A stretch of 10,609 bases of DNA from Pseudomonadota bacterium. Lineage in GTDB: Bacteria; Pseudomonadota; Alphaproteobacteria; Sphingomonadales; Sphingomonadaceae. Below the pieces are notes generated by a model. It did not search any database. It saw only the letters and a program-made list of their open reading frames with translations, and had not been told where the DNA came from. This document shows positions 1 through 6,468 of this stretch, piece by piece; the stretch's first letter is position 1, and the number at the start of each line of letters is the position of its first letter. The stretch is taken from positions 1 through 10,609 of the forward strand of contig JAEZCZ010000068.1 of NCBI GenBank assembly GCA_023433305.1, given 5' to 3'. The position numbers and the translations under genes are program-made.

Positions 1-1
1 G

Positions 2-1060
2 CTCGCGGGCGTGCAGACCAGTCTCGACGCCAACATCATGCGCAGCGTGCCGAGCCGCGCGCCCGATTACTTCGTGCTGGACGTCCCGCGCGACCGGCTC
101 GGTGAGTTCGAAGCGACCGTCCGACAGCAGGTGCCCGGCGCCGAGATCGAGGCGGTACCGACGCTGCGCGGCGCGGTCCTTGCCTACGGACCCAAGGACG
201 ATCCGACGATCGTCAGCGAGCTCGAAGAGCTCCCGGAAGGTGCCTGGGCGCTACGCGGCGAACGGGGCCTGACGTACGCCGATCGCCTGCCCGAGGGAAA
301 CTCGCTGGTGGCCGGCGAATGGTGGGCGCCCGATTACTCCGGGGAGCCGTTGGTATCCGTCGACGTCGAGCTTGCCCAAGCGGCCGGCCTCGAAATCGGC
401 GACTACATCACGGTCGGGGTGCTCGGGGTCGAGCGGCAGGCGCGGATCGCCAACCTGCGGCGCATCGACTGGGAAAGCATGGGCTTCAACTACGTCCTCG
501 TCTTCTCGCCCAATGCCTTGATCGACGCTCCGCACAACCTCGCCGCCACCGTGTCGCTCCCCTCCGGCGCATCGACCGGCGGCTTGCTGCGCGATCTCGT
601 GCGGAGCTTTCCCTCGAGTTCGGTCATCGAAGTCGGGCCGCTGCTGACCCAGGCGCGCGATATACTGGAGCAGGTTTCGCTGGCGATCCTGGCCGCGGCC
701 GGCGTGGCGGTTCTCGCCGGCATTGCCGTTCTGCTCGGGGCGATCGCCGCCGCACGCGCTGCCCGGCTGTACGATACCGTCATCCTGCGGGTGCTCGGCG
801 CGAGCACGCGGCAATTGCTGGCACTGCAGCTCGCCGAATTCGGCCTGCTCGCCGCTGTCCTGGCTGTGGTTGCGCTGGGCCTCGGCGGTTCGCTCGCCTG
901 GCTTGTCGTCGTGCAATTGTTCGAGTTCGAATGGATGCCCGACTGGTCGCGCGTGCTCGCGGTTCTCGGCGCCGGCGTCGCGCTTGTGCTGGCTTTCGCC
1001 CTTGCCGCTTCGCTGCCGCTCCTGCGCGCGAGACCTGCCTCGGCGCTCAGGTCGCTCTGA
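2..1060 (+). CDS. ABC transporter permease, FtsX/YbbP family (C-terminal part, 5' end outside window)
   Basis: Inner-membrane permease subunit of an ABC exporter of the YbbP/FtsX type, a family usually paired with a LolD/YbbA-like ATPase and linked to lipid or lipoprotein export. Only the last 352 codons are visible. The frame is open to the window edge (L-A-G precede the GTG at 11), so that GTG is an internal valine codon and not the start. Family members are usually about 800 or more residues, so over half is probably missing. Visible order: a soluble periplasmic segment with APDYFVLDVP, then WALRGERGLTYADRLPEG, GEWWAPDYSG and IDWESMGFNYVLVFSPN, all typical of this permease group; then the FtsX domain with three hydrophobic helices at about 674-755, 836-919 and 953-1024. 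The conserved RLYDTVILRVLGAS loop lies between the first two helices. The gene is convergent with the TonB receptor gene, 39 bases away. The substrate cannot be inferred. Confidence 0.88.
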   Translation, partial: LAGVQTSLDANIMRSVPSRAPDYFVLDVPRDRLGEFEATVRQQVPGAEIEAVPTLRGAVLAYGPKDDPTIVSELEELPEGAWALRGERGLTYADRLPEGNSLVAGEWWAPDYSGEPLVSVDVELAQAAGLEIGDYITVGVLGVERQARIANLRRIDWESMGFNYVLVFSPNALIDAPHNLAATVSLPSGASTGGLLRDLVRSFPSSSVIEVGPLLTQARDILEQVSLAILAAAGVAVLAGIAVLLGAIAAARAARLYDTVILRVLGASTRQLLALQLAEFGLLAAVLAVVALGLGGSLAWLVVVQLFEFEWMPDWSRVLAVLGAGVALVLAFALAASLPLLRARPASALRSL

Positions 1061-1068
1061 GGAAACGC

Positions 1069-1091
1069 GAGGGGGCGGACCAACCGCCCTC
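1069..1091. terminator. possible bidirectional terminator hairpin between convergent genes
   Basis: In the 39-base gap between the permease stop and the receptor stop there is an inverted repeat. GAGGG (1069-1073) and CGG (1076-1078) can pair with CCGCCCTC (1084-1091), giving 8 bp with a two-G bulge and an ACCAA loop. Neither strand has a clear T-run after it, so it is at best a weak or atypical intrinsic terminator. Its location between two converging genes supports the reading. Confidence 0.35.
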
Positions 1092-1099
1092 TTGCACGG

Positions 1100-3814
1100 C
1101 TACCAGCGGAACTTGACCGTCGCGCCGTAGGTCCGCGGATCGTTGGGATAACCCGAGATGCCCCGCGGCTGCGCCGGCGTGTCGAAGATTACCCCGATGT
1201 CGCGGTGGTCGAGCAGGTTGCGGCCCCACACCGACAGGATCAGCCCGTTGTTCATCTCGTATGACAGCGACGCCGTCAGATCGCTGACCTCGCGGGTGAA
1301 CGGCGCTGCCGCGGCGATGGCGGGGCTGGCGTCCGCAATCGACCCGTCAGGGTTGCGGACGACGAAGTTCGGCAGCCCTTCGACGAGCTGCGTTTCATCC
1401 TGCCACAGGTACGACACGCGCGGCACGAGGACGCCGTTGCCGAGCGGCGCTTCATACTGCGCGCCGAGCAGCACGGTCCATTCGGGAATGCCCGCGGGGC
1501 GCGTGCCCGAGAGATCGCCGACCGCCGAGATCAGGAAGCTGTCGTACTCCGGATCGAGCCACGTGACGCCGAAGTTGAGGGTGAGCGCGTCGAACAGCGT
1601 CGCCGTGCTCTCGAACTCGACGCCGAGGGTGCTCTGCTTGCCGGCATTGAGCAGCACGAATCCCGAACCGGTGAAGATGTTCGACTGGAAGCCTTTGATC
1701 TCCTGGTCGAACACCGCGAGATTGGCCGAGACGTTGTCCCAGTTGCCTTTGACGCCCAGCTCGATGACGCGCGATTCCTCCGGCCCGGCGAACCGGCTGC
1801 CAAAGGTCAGGTTGTTGAGGCCGAGGCCCGCACCCAGGATCGCCGCGCGGTCCGCCGCCGATGGCCGGCTGTCGCGCGAGAGGTTGACCGAGCTTGCCTT
1901 GAAGCCGGTCGCGTAGCTCGCATAGACATTGAGGGCGTCGTTGACGTCATAGGCCAGGCGCACCGTGTAGGCGAAATCGTTGTCGCTGATCTTCCCGTCC
2001 TCCACGGCGTTCGGCACGTTGAGGAACGGCGGCATGAACTGCAGCGCGCGCAGCGGCGCCAGCGGATTGGCGAGCGGATTGTTGGCATTGGCAGCCGCAA
2101 AGGCGCCGACGCCAGCCGAGATCGCTCCGAAGGCCGCTGGATTGGCGGCTGCGAACGCGCCGATCTCGGCCGCGGTCGCCGGTCGGCCCAGGCCTGCAGC
2201 GGCCCCGATCTGCTGGGCGAGCCCGCCCTGGAAAAGCAGCGTCTGGCGGAAGCCCGCGTACTGGGGCGCGTCGAGATTGATGCTCGAGAAAACGTCGGTG
2301 GAGACCGCATTGGCGGTGAAGGTCTTGCTGTCGTCGGTGTAATTGCCGCCGACCGTCAGCACGAGGCCGTCGATGATCTCGAAATCGACCTGGCCGAACA
2401 GCGAGATGGCTTCGCTCTGCAGCGTATAGGCTTCGTCGAACCCCTGTCCGGCCGCAAGGAACTGGCCCGCGTAGCTGCGGCCGTCCGCGGCACCGAACGC
2501 ACCCTCGAGCGTGGCCAGGCTGAGCGCACCACCCGAAAGCTGCTGGACCAGGAGGTTCGCATAGGGACGGAACTGGCTGCCGTAGATGAGCTGGTTCTGC
2601 TGGTCGATGTCCTCATTGATGTAGAATGCGCCCAAGAGCAGGTCGATACGGTCGCCGATCTGGCCCGTCAGGCGAAACTCCTGCGTGAAGCTTCCGATGT
2701 CGAGGTCCTGGAAGTTCGGATAGATCAGGTCTGCGCTGGTGAAATCCGAATCTTGCGCCGTGATCGCCTCGGTCTCACGGAACGCGGTGATCGACGTCAG
2801 CGTGAAGTTATCCGTCAGATCGACGTCGACTTGCGCCGACAGCCCGTAGTTCTTGATGTCGTTCGTTGAGTTGTAGTTGTTGTAGACGACATCGTCGAAG
2901 CGATCCGCGGGGACGTTGACCTGGCCGCCCAAGGCGCGGATCGCGGGAGTTGCAAGACCGTCTTGCAGGTTGACGACAGCGCAGCAATTCTCGTCGATGG
3001 CGTCGTAGTCTCCGATCACCCGCAAGCGGAAGCCGCTGCCCGGATCGACCAGCACTTGCCCTCGGGCGAACCAGCGATCGCGTTCGTTGGTGCGGTCGCC
3101 CGTACCGAGATCGCGGAAGAAGCCATCGCGCTTGTTGATGCCGGCGGCGAAGCTTGCCGCCACGGCTTCGTGGAGCGGGCCGGTCACGTGGCCCTTGAAG
3201 ATCATCTGGTCGTAATTGCCGTATGTGGCTTCGGCCGAGCCGCCGAACTGGAACTGTGGCTCCTGCGTGGTGATGGAAATGACGCCCGCCGAGGCGTTCT
3301 TGCCGAACAGCGTCGACTGCGGGCCGCGGAGAACTTCGATGCGCTGCACGTCGGGCAGGTCGGTGATCTGCGAAGCCGTACGCGAACGATAGACGTTGTC
3401 GACGAAAACGCCGACCGAGGGCTCGATGCCGGCGTTGTTGGCGCCGTTGCCGAAGCCGCGGATGAAGAAGTTGGTGTTCGCCGTGCTCTGCCGCTGGCCC
3501 ACACTGAGCGAGGGAACGACAGTCTGGAGGTCACGCAAGTCGCGGATCTGCCCGCGCTCGATGGTCTCCGCGGTCGTGACCGAGACAGCGACGGGTGTGT
3601 CCTGCAGCGTCTGCTCGCGCTTGGTCGCGGTCACCAGGATCTCGTTGCCGGTGCTGGCGTCTTCCTCGGCGGTATAGGCGTCCTCACTGGAAGGAGGTGA
3701 AACCGCTTCATCCTGGGCATGGACCACGCCCGGGCTGCACAACGCAACCGACGCGGAGCCGGCCATGAGGATACCGCGCACGAAACCGGCCTTGCCGGCA
3801 CCGACTTTGAGCAT
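1100..3814 (-). CDS. TonB-dependent outer-membrane receptor
   Basis: Outer-membrane active transporter powered by TonB-ExbBD; the substrate is unknown. The ATG at 3814 is chosen over an in-frame ATG at 3949 because GGAGAGGAGA lies about 7 bases upstream and a signal peptide follows directly. The product is 904 aa, a normal size for the large sphingomonad receptors. Residues 1-33 form the signal peptide (cleavage likely after VHA, before QDE). A TonB-box-like EILVTATKRE is at about 58-67. The plug domain spans about 68-182 with TPVAVSVTTAE, FFIRGFGN, VGVFVDNVYRSR, RIEVLRGPQSTLFGKNASAGVISI. The beta-barrel fills the rest and ends in an aromatic residue (KFRW). A vicinal cysteine pair is at 277-278 (DENCC). 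Residues about 533-590 form an Ala/Asn-rich low-complexity loop. No ATPase, reductase or sigma/anti-sigma gene is adjacent, so the neighbours do not reveal the ligand. Confidence 0.95.
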   Translation of the reverse strand: MLKVGAGKAGFVRGILMAGSASVALCSPGVVHAQDEAVSPPSSEDAYTAEEDASTGNEILVTATKREQTLQDTPVAVSVTTAETIERGQIRDLRDLQTVVPSLSVGQRQSTANTNFFIRGFGNGANNAGIEPSVGVFVDNVYRSRTASQITDLPDVQRIEVLRGPQSTLFGKNASAGVISITTQEPQFQFGGSAEATYGNYDQMIFKGHVTGPLHEAVAASFAAGINKRDGFFRDLGTGDRTNERDRWFARGQVLVDPGSGFRLRVIGDYDAIDENCCAVVNLQDGLATPAIRALGGQVNVPADRFDDVVYNNYNSTNDIKNYGLSAQVDVDLTDNFTLTSITAFRETEAITAQDSDFTSADLIYPNFQDLDIGSFTQEFRLTGQIGDRIDLLLGAFYINEDIDQQNQLIYGSQFRPYANLLVQQLSGGALSLATLEGAFGAADGRSYAGQFLAAGQGFDEAYTLQSEAISLFGQVDFEIIDGLVLTVGGNYTDDSKTFTANAVSTDVFSSINLDAPQYAGFRQTLLFQGGLAQQIGAAAGLGRPATAAEIGAFAAANPAAFGAISAGVGAFAAANANNPLANPLAPLRALQFMPPFLNVPNAVEDGKISDNDFAYTVRLAYDVNDALNVYASYATGFKASSVNLSRDSRPSAADRAAILGAGLGLNNLTFGSRFAGPEESRVIELGVKGNWDNVSANLAVFDQEIKGFQSNIFTGSGFVLLNAGKQSTLGVEFESTATLFDALTLNFGVTWLDPEYDSFLISAVGDLSGTRPAGIPEWTVLLGAQYEAPLGNGVLVPRVSYLWQDETQLVEGLPNFVVRNPDGSIADASPAIAAAAPFTREVSDLTASLSYEMNNGLILSVWGRNLLDHRDIGVIFDTPAQPRGISGYPNDPRTYGATVKFRW

Positions 3815-3821
3815 GTTCTTT

Positions 3822-3834
3822 TCTCCTCTCCGCC
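3822..3834 (-). promoter_or_regulatory. ribosome binding site of the TonB receptor gene
   Basis: On the minus strand GGCGGAGAGGAGA precedes the ATG at 3814 with roughly 7 bases between the AGGAGA core and the start. This strong purine-rich site decides the start and makes the in-frame ATG 45 codons upstream unlikely. Confidence 0.7.
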
Positions 3835-3873
3835 AGTCGCCGTTTTTCGGTCGATTGGGCGGCTCCGGCCTCA

Positions 3874-3902
3874 GTGATACGGGCGGGCTCCTGCTGAGAC
3901 AA
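3874..3902 (-). promoter_or_regulatory. candidate promoter of the TonB receptor gene
   Basis: On the minus strand TTGTCT (3902-3897) and TATCAC (3879-3874) are separated by exactly 17 bases, each matching 4 of 6 positions of the sigma70 consensus. A start of transcription near 3866 would give a leader of about 50 bases before the ATG at 3814. It lies in the 194-base divergent region 3815-4008 shared with the glycosyltransferase gene. No clear Fur-type palindrome was recognised there, and no convincing rightward promoter (a lone TTGACT at 3903-3908 has no good partner). Confidence 0.35.
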
Positions 3903-4008
3903 TTGACTCCGGACAAGGTGCTAACAACTGAAACCACCCCTGTGGCCAAGCGGCAACGGTGCGTTTCTGCCCATTGCCGGTACGGTGCACAGGCCTTAGG
4001 GGGCCACG

Positions 4009-5157
4009 ATGGACATCGCCGATCTGCGCGTCGCCCTGTTCAGCGGAAACTACAATTACGTCCGCGACGGCGCCAACCAGGCCCTCAACCGGCTCGCTGA
4101 TTACCTGCTCCGCCAGGGTGCCTCGCTGCGTGTCTATGCGCCGAAGGTCGAATGTCCGGATTTCCCCGCCACCGGCGATCTCGTGGGCGTGCCCGCGGTG
4201 CCGATACCTTTCCGGCGCGAATATCGCTTCCCGCTGGGGCTGTGGCGTGCGGCCCGGGAAGATCTTGCCGCGTTCAGGCCGAACGTGATCCACGTCTCCT
4301 CTCCCGATCCCACCGCTCATGCGGCGCTCAGTTGGGCCGAGGAGAGAGACCTGCCCGTCCTGGCCTCGGTCCACACCCGGTTCGACACCTATCCGCGCTA
4401 CTACGGCCTCGCCTTCGCGGAGCCTTGGCTGGTGCGAGTGATGCGGCGGTTCTATCATCGCTGCGACGCGCTCGTGGCGCCCTCGGAGAGCATGGTCGAA
4501 GTGCTCCGTGCCCAGGGGATGAGCGACGACATCGGCATCTGGTCGCGCGGGGTCGATCGCGAGATCTTCGATCCGTCCCGCCGCGATCTCTCCTGGCGGC
4601 GCTCGCTTGGCATAGGCGACGACGAGGTAGCGATCGGCTTCCTCGGCCGGCTGGTCATGGAAAAAGGCCTCGATGTCTTCTCGGACACCTTGGCCGAGCT
4701 GCGGCGGCGCGGAGTCTCCCACAAGGTCTTGGTCGTCGGGGAGGGGCCGGCGCGCCAATGGTTCGCCGACCGCGTTCCGACGGCCTGCTTCACCGGCATG
4801 CTCACCCATGCGGAGCTCGGCCGCGCCGTGGCCAGCATGGACCTGCTGCTGAATCCCTCGATCACCGAGACGTTCGGCAACGTGACGCTCGAGGCGATGG
4901 CCTCGGGCGTGCCCGTCATCGCAGCACGCGCCACGGGCAGCACCAGCCTGGTCACCGAAGGCCAGACCGGCCGGCTCGTCGAGCCCGGCGATATCTCCGC
5001 GTTCGCCAACGCCGTCGCCGCCTACGCTGCGGATCCGGCTCTGCGCGCTGCCCACGGCGCGGCAGGCGAGCAGCGCAGCCGCGCCTATTCGTGGGACGCC
5101 ATCAACCGCACCGTCGCCGACGTCTACCTTCGCCTCATCGACGCGCGGAAGACCTGA
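4009..5157 (+). CDS. GT-4 family glycosyltransferase (mannosyl-/glycolipid-type)
   Basis: Cytoplasmic or membrane-associated retaining glycosyltransferase of the GT-B fold, 382 aa, full length for the family. The N-terminal acceptor domain has the glycine-rich opening RVALFSGNYNYVRDGANQAL (7-26), IHVSSPDPTAHAAL (94-107) and VHTRFDTYPRYYG (121-133). The C-terminal donor domain has the linker SRGVDREIFDP (179-189), GFLGRLVMEKGLDVF (210-224), VVGEGP (242-247) and the E-x7-E motif at E287 and E295 inside ITETFGNVTLEAMASGVPVI. This layout matches the group containing bacterial mannosyltransferases (MgtA-like) and SqdX-like glycolipid enzymes; the sugar donor is not certain. An in-frame TAG at 3997-3999 excludes a longer product. 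AGGGGG at 3998-4003 is the ribosome site. Divergent from the TonB receptor gene; its stop abuts the stop of the next gene. The rightward promoter was not identified. Confidence 0.92.
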   Translation: MDIADLRVALFSGNYNYVRDGANQALNRLADYLLRQGASLRVYAPKVECPDFPATGDLVGVPAVPIPFRREYRFPLGLWRAAREDLAAFRPNVIHVSSPDPTAHAALSWAEERDLPVLASVHTRFDTYPRYYGLAFAEPWLVRVMRRFYHRCDALVAPSESMVEVLRAQGMSDDIGIWSRGVDREIFDPSRRDLSWRRSLGIGDDEVAIGFLGRLVMEKGLDVFSDTLAELRRRGVSHKVLVVGEGPARQWFADRVPTACFTGMLTHAELGRAVASMDLLLNPSITETFGNVTLEAMASGVPVIAARATGSTSLVTEGQTGRLVEPGDISAFANAVAAYAADPALRAAHGAAGEQRSRAYSWDAINRTVADVYLRLIDARKT

Positions 5158-5601
5158 TCAGCGCAGCACGCCAGCCGCTGCCTGGCGTCGCGCGTAGTAC
5201 CACTGCGCCACGATCAGGACGAGGATGACGACCGGCATGATCGTCGCCATTCCACCCTCCAGCGAAGCCGGTCGTTCCGATAGGAACTGATAACAGAAGC
5301 TGATCACGGCGCCGACGATCGAGACCAGGAACGCGGTCGCCGCATGCCGCGAGCGCAGCAAGAGCAGGATCGAGCCAAGCACCGAGCCCCACACGCCGAC
5401 CGCCCATGCGGCCACGGACCAACCCGGCAAGGCCTCGAACCACGCGTAGGCCTCGGCATCGAGCCCCATCGACTCGAAGTACTGCTGCCCGGCCAAGTGG
5501 CTCATCGCGTAGTCGTACGCGCCGAACGCGTTCCACACGAGCGAGACGATACCGACGAGCCACAGGTGTTTCGGCGTATTAGCTGGAATAGCGGTTGCCA
5601 T
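5158..5601 (-). CDS. small four-helix inner-membrane protein, function unknown
   Basis: 147-aa hydrophobic protein with four predicted membrane helices at about 13-33 (LWLVGIVSLVWNAFGAYDYA), 61-82, 87-107 and 117-137, separated by short charged loops, and a basic C-terminus (YYARRQAAAG). The first helix motif LVWNAFGAYDY recalls a group of short uncharacterised membrane proteins in Sphingomonadales and related bacteria; no catalytic or transport signature is visible. The ATG at 5601 is preceded on the minus strand by GAGGGGAGGGG about 7 bases away. The gene lies 81 bases downstream of the PadR-type regulator gene on the same strand, so co-transcription and control by that regulator are plausible. 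Its stop directly touches the stop of the converging glycosyltransferase gene, leaving no space for a separate terminator. Confidence 0.82.
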   Translation of the reverse strand: MATAIPANTPKHLWLVGIVSLVWNAFGAYDYAMSHLAGQQYFESMGLDAEAYAWFEALPGWSVAAWAVGVWGSVLGSILLLLRSRHAATAFLVSIVGAVISFCYQFLSERPASLEGGMATIMPVVILVLIVAQWYYARRQAAAGVLR

Positions 5602-5682
5602 CGCAAGACCCCTCCCCTCGGGCGCGACCCACGATGGGAGAATATCACAGGCCCAAGGGAAGGGAAATTGGCAAACGCGGCG

Positions 5683-6372
5683 TCAGAGGCGCTCGATCTT
5701 GCGCGCCGCCTCGTCGAGTATTTCAGCAATGCGGTGCGGCAGCTCCTCCGCCTCTTCCGAACCCCAACCGTCGCGCATGCGTTGTCCGACTGCGGTGAAG
5801 AGGTTTGCAGCGGCCCGCTCGATCGATGGGGCGCGGTGCCGCTCCGCGCGTTCGCCGAGTTCGGCGAGGCGATTCATGGCTTGCGTCGCCTGATCGGCTT
5901 CGTCCGTCAACACTTGCTCCCCGGCGCTGGTAATCGCAAACTTACGGCGCTGATCCTCGCTCGCCTGCTCCGCGATCAGGCCTTCGTCCGCGAGCATCGA
6001 AAGCGCAGGATAGACCACCCCAGGGCTCGGCGAATAGTGACCGCCCGAGCGCTCCTCCATCGCCTTGATCAGATCGTAACCGTGGCGCGGCTGTTCGGCG
6101 ACGAGCTGAAGCAGCAGGAGGCGCAGCTCGGCCCGACCGAACAGGCGCCCCCGCCCGCCGCGCCTGGCGCCCCGCCCCCATGGGCCCTGCGGGCCGCCGG
6201 GCCCGAACGGGCCGCCGGGCCCGAACGGGCGGCCGGGCCCGAACGGGCCACCCGATCCCCATCGAGCGCCCCAGCGGGTCTCGCTGCAAGCGTCGCGAAA
6301 CGCCTGGCGGGCCGCCATCTTCGCGGCACGCTTCCACGCGTGCCGATCATATTCATCACATCCATGATTCAT
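5683..6372 (-). CDS. PadR-family transcriptional regulator, YqjI/NfeR-like, with Gly/Pro-rich N-terminal repeat
   Basis: DNA-binding repressor, 229 aa. A winged-helix domain at about 77-155 carries the PadR hallmarks LFGRAELRLLLLQLVAEQ, RHGYDLIKAMEERSGGHYSPS, GVVYPALSMLADEGLI and the wing RRKFAITSAGEQVL. The C-terminal helical part (about 160-229) should mediate dimerisation. The core closely resembles E. coli YqjI (NfeR), a metal-responsive PadR protein. YqjI has a His/Cys-rich N-terminal extension; here the equivalent region (1-76) has only scattered His/Cys (H3, C5, H11, C29) followed by four hexapeptides GGPFGP/GRPFGP/GGPFGP/GGPQGP (41-64), so metal sensing is unproven. The ATG at 6372 is supported by AAGGA about 9 bases upstream. 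Divergent from rarA, with a palindrome between them, and followed on the same strand by the small membrane protein gene. Likely self-regulated. Confidence 0.9.
   Translation of the reverse strand: MNHGCDEYDRHAWKRAAKMAARQAFRDACSETRWGARWGSGGPFGPGRPFGPGGPFGPGGPQGPWGRGARRGGRGRLFGRAELRLLLLQLVAEQPRHGYDLIKAMEERSGGHYSPSPGVVYPALSMLADEGLIAEQASEDQRRKFAITSAGEQVLTDEADQATQAMNRLAELGERAERHRAPSIERAAANLFTAVGQRMRDGWGSEEAEELPHRIAEILDEAARKIERL
6181..6252 (-). repeat. four tandem 18-bp units inside the PadR gene
   Basis: Four in-phase 18-bp units at 6181-6198, 6199-6216, 6217-6234 and 6235-6252. The plus-strand form is GGGCCCGAACGGGCCGCC; the last three copies are near-identical and the first is diverged. Each unit encodes one Gly-Gly/Arg-Pro-Phe/Gln-Gly-Pro hexapeptide. 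The unit length is a multiple of three, so copy-number changes would keep the reading frame. GGGCCC within each unit is also self-complementary. Confidence 0.9.
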
Positions 6373-6397
6373 TGTCAGGTGTCCTTCTTAGATAGTT

Positions 6398-6411
6398 TAA
6401 GATATATCTTA
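6398..6411. promoter_or_regulatory. perfect AT-rich palindrome, probable PadR operator
   Basis: TAAGATATATCTTA reads identically on both strands; with the flanks it extends to 6395-6414 with one mismatched pair. It is a striking AT-rich island in GC-rich DNA, lying between the divergent padR-type and rarA starts. PadR-family repressors bind short inverted repeats near their own promoters, so this is the natural operator candidate. It overlaps possible -10 elements on both strands: rightward TTGTCA (6372-6377), 18 bases, TTTAAG (6396-6401); leftward TTGCGC (6427-6422), 17 bases, TATCTT (6404-6399). Binding here could affect both genes. Confidence 0.6.
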
Positions 6412-6468
6412 TACATGCCAAGCGCAAGAAGGCTCGCGGCGCTTTCGATCAATGACTATCTGCAAGCG

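Noticed and set aside
2963..3700. 245-aa open frame on the plus strand
   Set aside because: Antisense to the conserved plug domain of the TonB receptor; no domain or ribosome site of its own.
3728..3742. Possible lipobox (VALC) in the receptor signal peptide
   Set aside because: The residue before the cysteine is Leu, not Gly/Ala/Ser, and a normal signal peptidase I site (VHA before QDE) follows shortly after.
3815..3949. N-terminal extension of the TonB receptor to an ATG at 3949
   Set aside because: It would place 45 hydrophilic residues before the signal peptide and ignore the strong ribosome site just before 3814.
3871..5055. 394-aa open frame on the minus strand
   Set aside because: Antisense to the glycosyltransferase, low-complexity charged composition, no motif; a shadow of GC-rich codon use.
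6181..6252. CRISPR-like array
   Set aside because: The 18-bp units are directly tandem with no spacers and lie in frame inside a protein gene.
5344..6468. Long in-frame extension upstream of rarA, giving an 814-aa open frame
   Set aside because: The extension is antisense to the well-supported PadR and membrane protein genes, has no recognisable domain, and RarA proteins normally begin right at MPDLFAD-like sequence.
6415..6468. Alternative rarA start at the ATG at 6415
   Set aside because: It lacks a ribosome site, would begin only a few bases after the palindrome, and adds residues not typical of RarA; kept only as a less likely option.
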